Assembly: GCA_028875575.1 (NCBI GenBank)
Contig: JAPPDF010000049.1
Location: 31,602-95,601, forward strand
From: Acidobacteriota bacterium
GTDB taxonomy: Bacteria > Acidobacteriota > Terriglobia > Versatilivoradales > Versatilivoraceae
Reading direction: 5' to 3'
Length of the DNA: 64,000 bases
The notes beneath the pieces are model-generated. The model searched no databases. It saw nothing but the letters and a program-made list of their open reading frames with translations, and had not been told where the DNA came from. Position 1 is the stretch's first letter. Each line of letters starts with the position of its first letter. The position numbers were made by a program, and so were the translations under genes. This document shows positions 62,251 through 64,000 of the stretch, in pieces.

Positions 62251-62312
62251 GGCCTTCCGATCGGGATTTCCGGTGCAGCGGGAGCCTGTGACGATGCAAG
62301 AAAATTTGTTAG

Positions 62313-63866
62313 GTGCAAGTGAAGAAGATTAAACGGCAAAGCGACCTGCCAAGCCACAGGAAAGATTTTTGGCGAAAGACGGGTCTTGGGAGAGACTCAG
62401 CCATCGCTCACCCCACACGACTCTTCTTTGCCGCTGCTTTCCTGGTCGGCGCCTCCTGGTCAGCGCTGGTCTTCGGCCAGGCCAAGGACCCCCTGGACTC
62501 CTCGAAGGTGCTGAAACTGACCACCTTCGCTACCCATTCTGCAGCCTCCTCGCCGGAAGCCGCCATCGACCTGACCCACCCACGGGATGGATCCGGAAGA
62601 ATCTTCGTCAGCACCAACGAGGGCAGGATCCATGCCTTCTCCTCCAGCGGAAAGTCCCTCGAAACCTTCCTGGATTTCAACACGGCTCAAGTTCCCGACT
62701 TTGAAGCTACTGTGGATTTCACAACCAACGGGCTCTCCTACATCGCGTTCCATCCGGACTACGCCAGCGCCGGTGCTCCGGGAGAAGGAAAGCTCTACAC
62801 CTTCTACAAGAGCCGGATGCCGGGAACCCGCGCCCCCGACTACAGCGGAGCCGCACTGGCGACAAGGCCGGGAGACGTGCTCAGTCAGTACGTCCTCATC
62901 GAATGGACCGTCGACGGGAACGATCCCAACCGAATCGATACCGAATCCCGTCGCGAGGTGATGAGGATCGAATTCAGTGGTCCGGCCGTTACCGTCCACT
63001 CGATCGGCGAGATTAGCTTCAACCCGTTCAGCAGGCCGGGCCAGGCCGACTACGGGAATCTCTACATCACGGCGGGCGACGCCTTTGCCGGAGGCGCGCT
63101 AAAGAACTTCCAGTTCGTGCAGGACCGGGACAATCCGTTCGGCAAGGTGCTGCGCATCAACCCGCTTCAGAAGGGCGACGCCCCTTATTCCATCCCGCCG
63201 GACAATCCATTCCAGGATGGCGGGCCCCTGCTCGACGACGACGGCAATGTGGAAGAGATCTTCGCCTGGGGCCTGCGCTATCCCCAGAACTTCAGCTTCG
63301 CCAGGGACGCCCGAAAGAGCCCCCGCTTGATCGTATTCGACATCGGCGCCACCGACTTCGAAGAAGTCAACATCGTAGACCTGGGAGACAACCACGGCTG
63401 GACGCGCTACCGTGGTCCGGTGGAAGGAAACCCGAAAACAGAACTGAATCTGCCCTCCAGGTCCAGACTCGAGTATCCCGCCGCCGTTTATGACCACACC
63501 ATTCCGACCCTTCCCGGCGGGACTCCCGAAAAGAGAAGCGCGGCCATTACCGGTGGGTTCGTGGTCTCCGATCCTGGAGATCCGGGTTTCCAAAAGCAAC
63601 TGGTCTTCGGCGACCTGGCTTGCTGTGCCTTCTTCCACGCCGACTTCGAGGAGTTGCTGGCAGCCGACGCAGCCAATACTCAGGCGCCCGTGCACGTGAT
63701 GGCGGTGAGTGTCGACGGTGGTCCCCCCGGACTCTTCTGTGACTCGATCGGCAAGGGTCGGGGCGATGCCCGCTTTGGCGTGGATGAGAAGGGCCGACTC
63801 TTCGTTATCAGCAAACAGACCAATGCAATCTATCTGACCGATCTGATCGCCGACCAGGAACCCTGA
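62313..63866 (+). CDS. PQQ-dependent aldose sugar dehydrogenase-like (GSDH) protein
   Basis: Up to 517 residues, exported (signal FFAAAFLVGASWSALVFGQA near 38-57). The GSDH/soluble aldose dehydrogenase propeller shows DLTHPRDGSGRIFVSTNEGRI, YIAFHPDY, NLYITAGDAF, NPFGKVLRINP and EIFAWGLRYPQNFSF. The family binds PQQ and calcium and oxidises aldoses in the periplasm. GTG 62313 or GTG 62319 could start it; neither has a strong ribosome site. Gap to the upstream propeller gene is 62 bp. Confidence 0.9.
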   Translation: MQVKKIKRQSDLPSHRKDFWRKTGLGRDSAIAHPTRLFFAAAFLVGASWSALVFGQAKDPLDSSKVLKLTTFATHSAASSPEAAIDLTHPRDGSGRIFVSTNEGRIHAFSSSGKSLETFLDFNTAQVPDFEATVDFTTNGLSYIAFHPDYASAGAPGEGKLYTFYKSRMPGTRAPDYSGAALATRPGDVLSQYVLIEWTVDGNDPNRIDTESRREVMRIEFSGPAVTVHSIGEISFNPFSRPGQADYGNLYITAGDAFAGGALKNFQFVQDRDNPFGKVLRINPLQKGDAPYSIPPDNPFQDGGPLLDDDGNVEEIFAWGLRYPQNFSFARDARKSPRLIVFDIGATDFEEVNIVDLGDNHGWTRYRGPVEGNPKTELNLPSRSRLEYPAAVYDHTIPTLPGGTPEKRSAAITGGFVVSDPGDPGFQKQLVFGDLACCAFFHADFEELLAADAANTQAPVHVMAVSVDGGPPGLFCDSIGKGRGDARFGVDEKGRLFVISKQTNAIYLTDLIADQEP

Positions 63867-63911
63867 AGCCAGGAAGGGTGGCCCCAGCGTCTTTCTTCCA
63901 GGGGTTAACGG

Positions 63912-64000
63912 CTATTGATCCCTGCGGGGTCGGATCGCGCTGACCACCACCGCGTAGAACAGCGTCACCAGGCAGGAGGAGGGAATAATCCACATGAAGG
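63912..64000 (-). CDS. C-terminal end of a membrane protein (partial)
   Basis: The last 28 codons of a gene that enters from the right: FMWIIPSSCLVTLFYAVVVSAIRPRRDQ then TAG. One membrane helix ending in a basic cytoplasmic tail is visible. It could be a transporter, but too little is present to name it. Confidence 0.5.
   Translation of the reverse strand, partial: FMWIIPSSCLVTLFYAVVVSAIRPRRDQ

Overview
The window reads as a chromosomal piece of an uncultivated, GC-rich Gram-negative heterotroph, most likely an Acidobacteriota member. A large TonB-dependent receptor with an N-terminal carboxypeptidase-regulatory-like domain is typical of that phylum. Secreted DUF1501 proteins, a DUF1549/DUF1553 cytochrome-like protein, SSS symporters, xylose-isomerase-like TIM barrels and Gfo/Idh oxidoreductases are shared with Planctomycetota-like lineages. 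The phylum is an inference. I recognised no rRNA, tRNA, CRISPR array or intact insertion sequence.

Layout. 1-3.07 kb is the edge of a DNA-modification/defence locus: a cysteine desulfurase (SspA-like) divergent from a DUF4007 protein (SspB-like) that is translationally coupled to a P-loop ATPase (SspC-like) cut by the window edge. This resembles the Ssp-type DNA phosphorothioation system. 3.07-4.25 kb is repeat-rich and nearly gene-free, possibly the scar bounding the island. 4.25-16.8 kb holds two Na+/solute symporters, a lipoprotein, a DUF1501 protein, an MsbA-like ABC exporter, a PH-like membrane protein, a beta-propeller glycosidase-like protein and an amidohydrolase. 17.4-20.2 kb is an ECF sigma factor overlapping a VWA (YfbK-type) membrane protein. 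20.3-24.7 kb holds an extended-SDR reductase and a run of MFS transporter, DJ-1/PfpI protein, small basic protein and TauD/TfdA dioxygenase. 24.8-27.9 kb is the TonB-dependent receptor. 28.3-34.9 kb is an enolase-superfamily dehydratase divergent from GH32, PhoD and sialidase genes, followed by an alpha-carbonic anhydrase.

35.2-42.4 kb holds one TIM-barrel gene and then a tight five-gene minus-strand operon (SDR, E1alpha-E1beta-lipoyl fusion, TIM barrel, SDR, TIM barrel) that looks like a complete sugar or polyol catabolic cassette ending in a 2-oxoacid dehydrogenase step. 42.7-51.7 kb carries small membrane and barrel proteins, an operon of Gfo/Idh oxidoreductase, Nramp-related transporter and GHL10-like hydrolase, then a DUF1080 protein and an unknown Tat-exported protein. 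51.8-55.0 kb has RecQ and a VapBC toxin-antitoxin pair with a clear operator palindrome. 55.2-63.9 kb has a DUF1549/DUF1553-DUF1501 pair, a phytanoyl-CoA-type dioxygenase, a sialidase-like protein and a PQQ-type sugar dehydrogenase. The end of another membrane-protein gene lies at the right edge.

Taken together, most genes describe scavenging of complex glycans: secreted or lipid-anchored hydrolases, outer-membrane uptake, Na+-coupled import, then isomerase, dehydrogenase and dehydratase steps. The phosphorothioation locus and VapBC are the defence or selfish elements. The standout items are the Ssp-like locus, the fused 2-oxoacid dehydrogenase operon, and the homopolymer tracts at the start of the TonB receptor gene.
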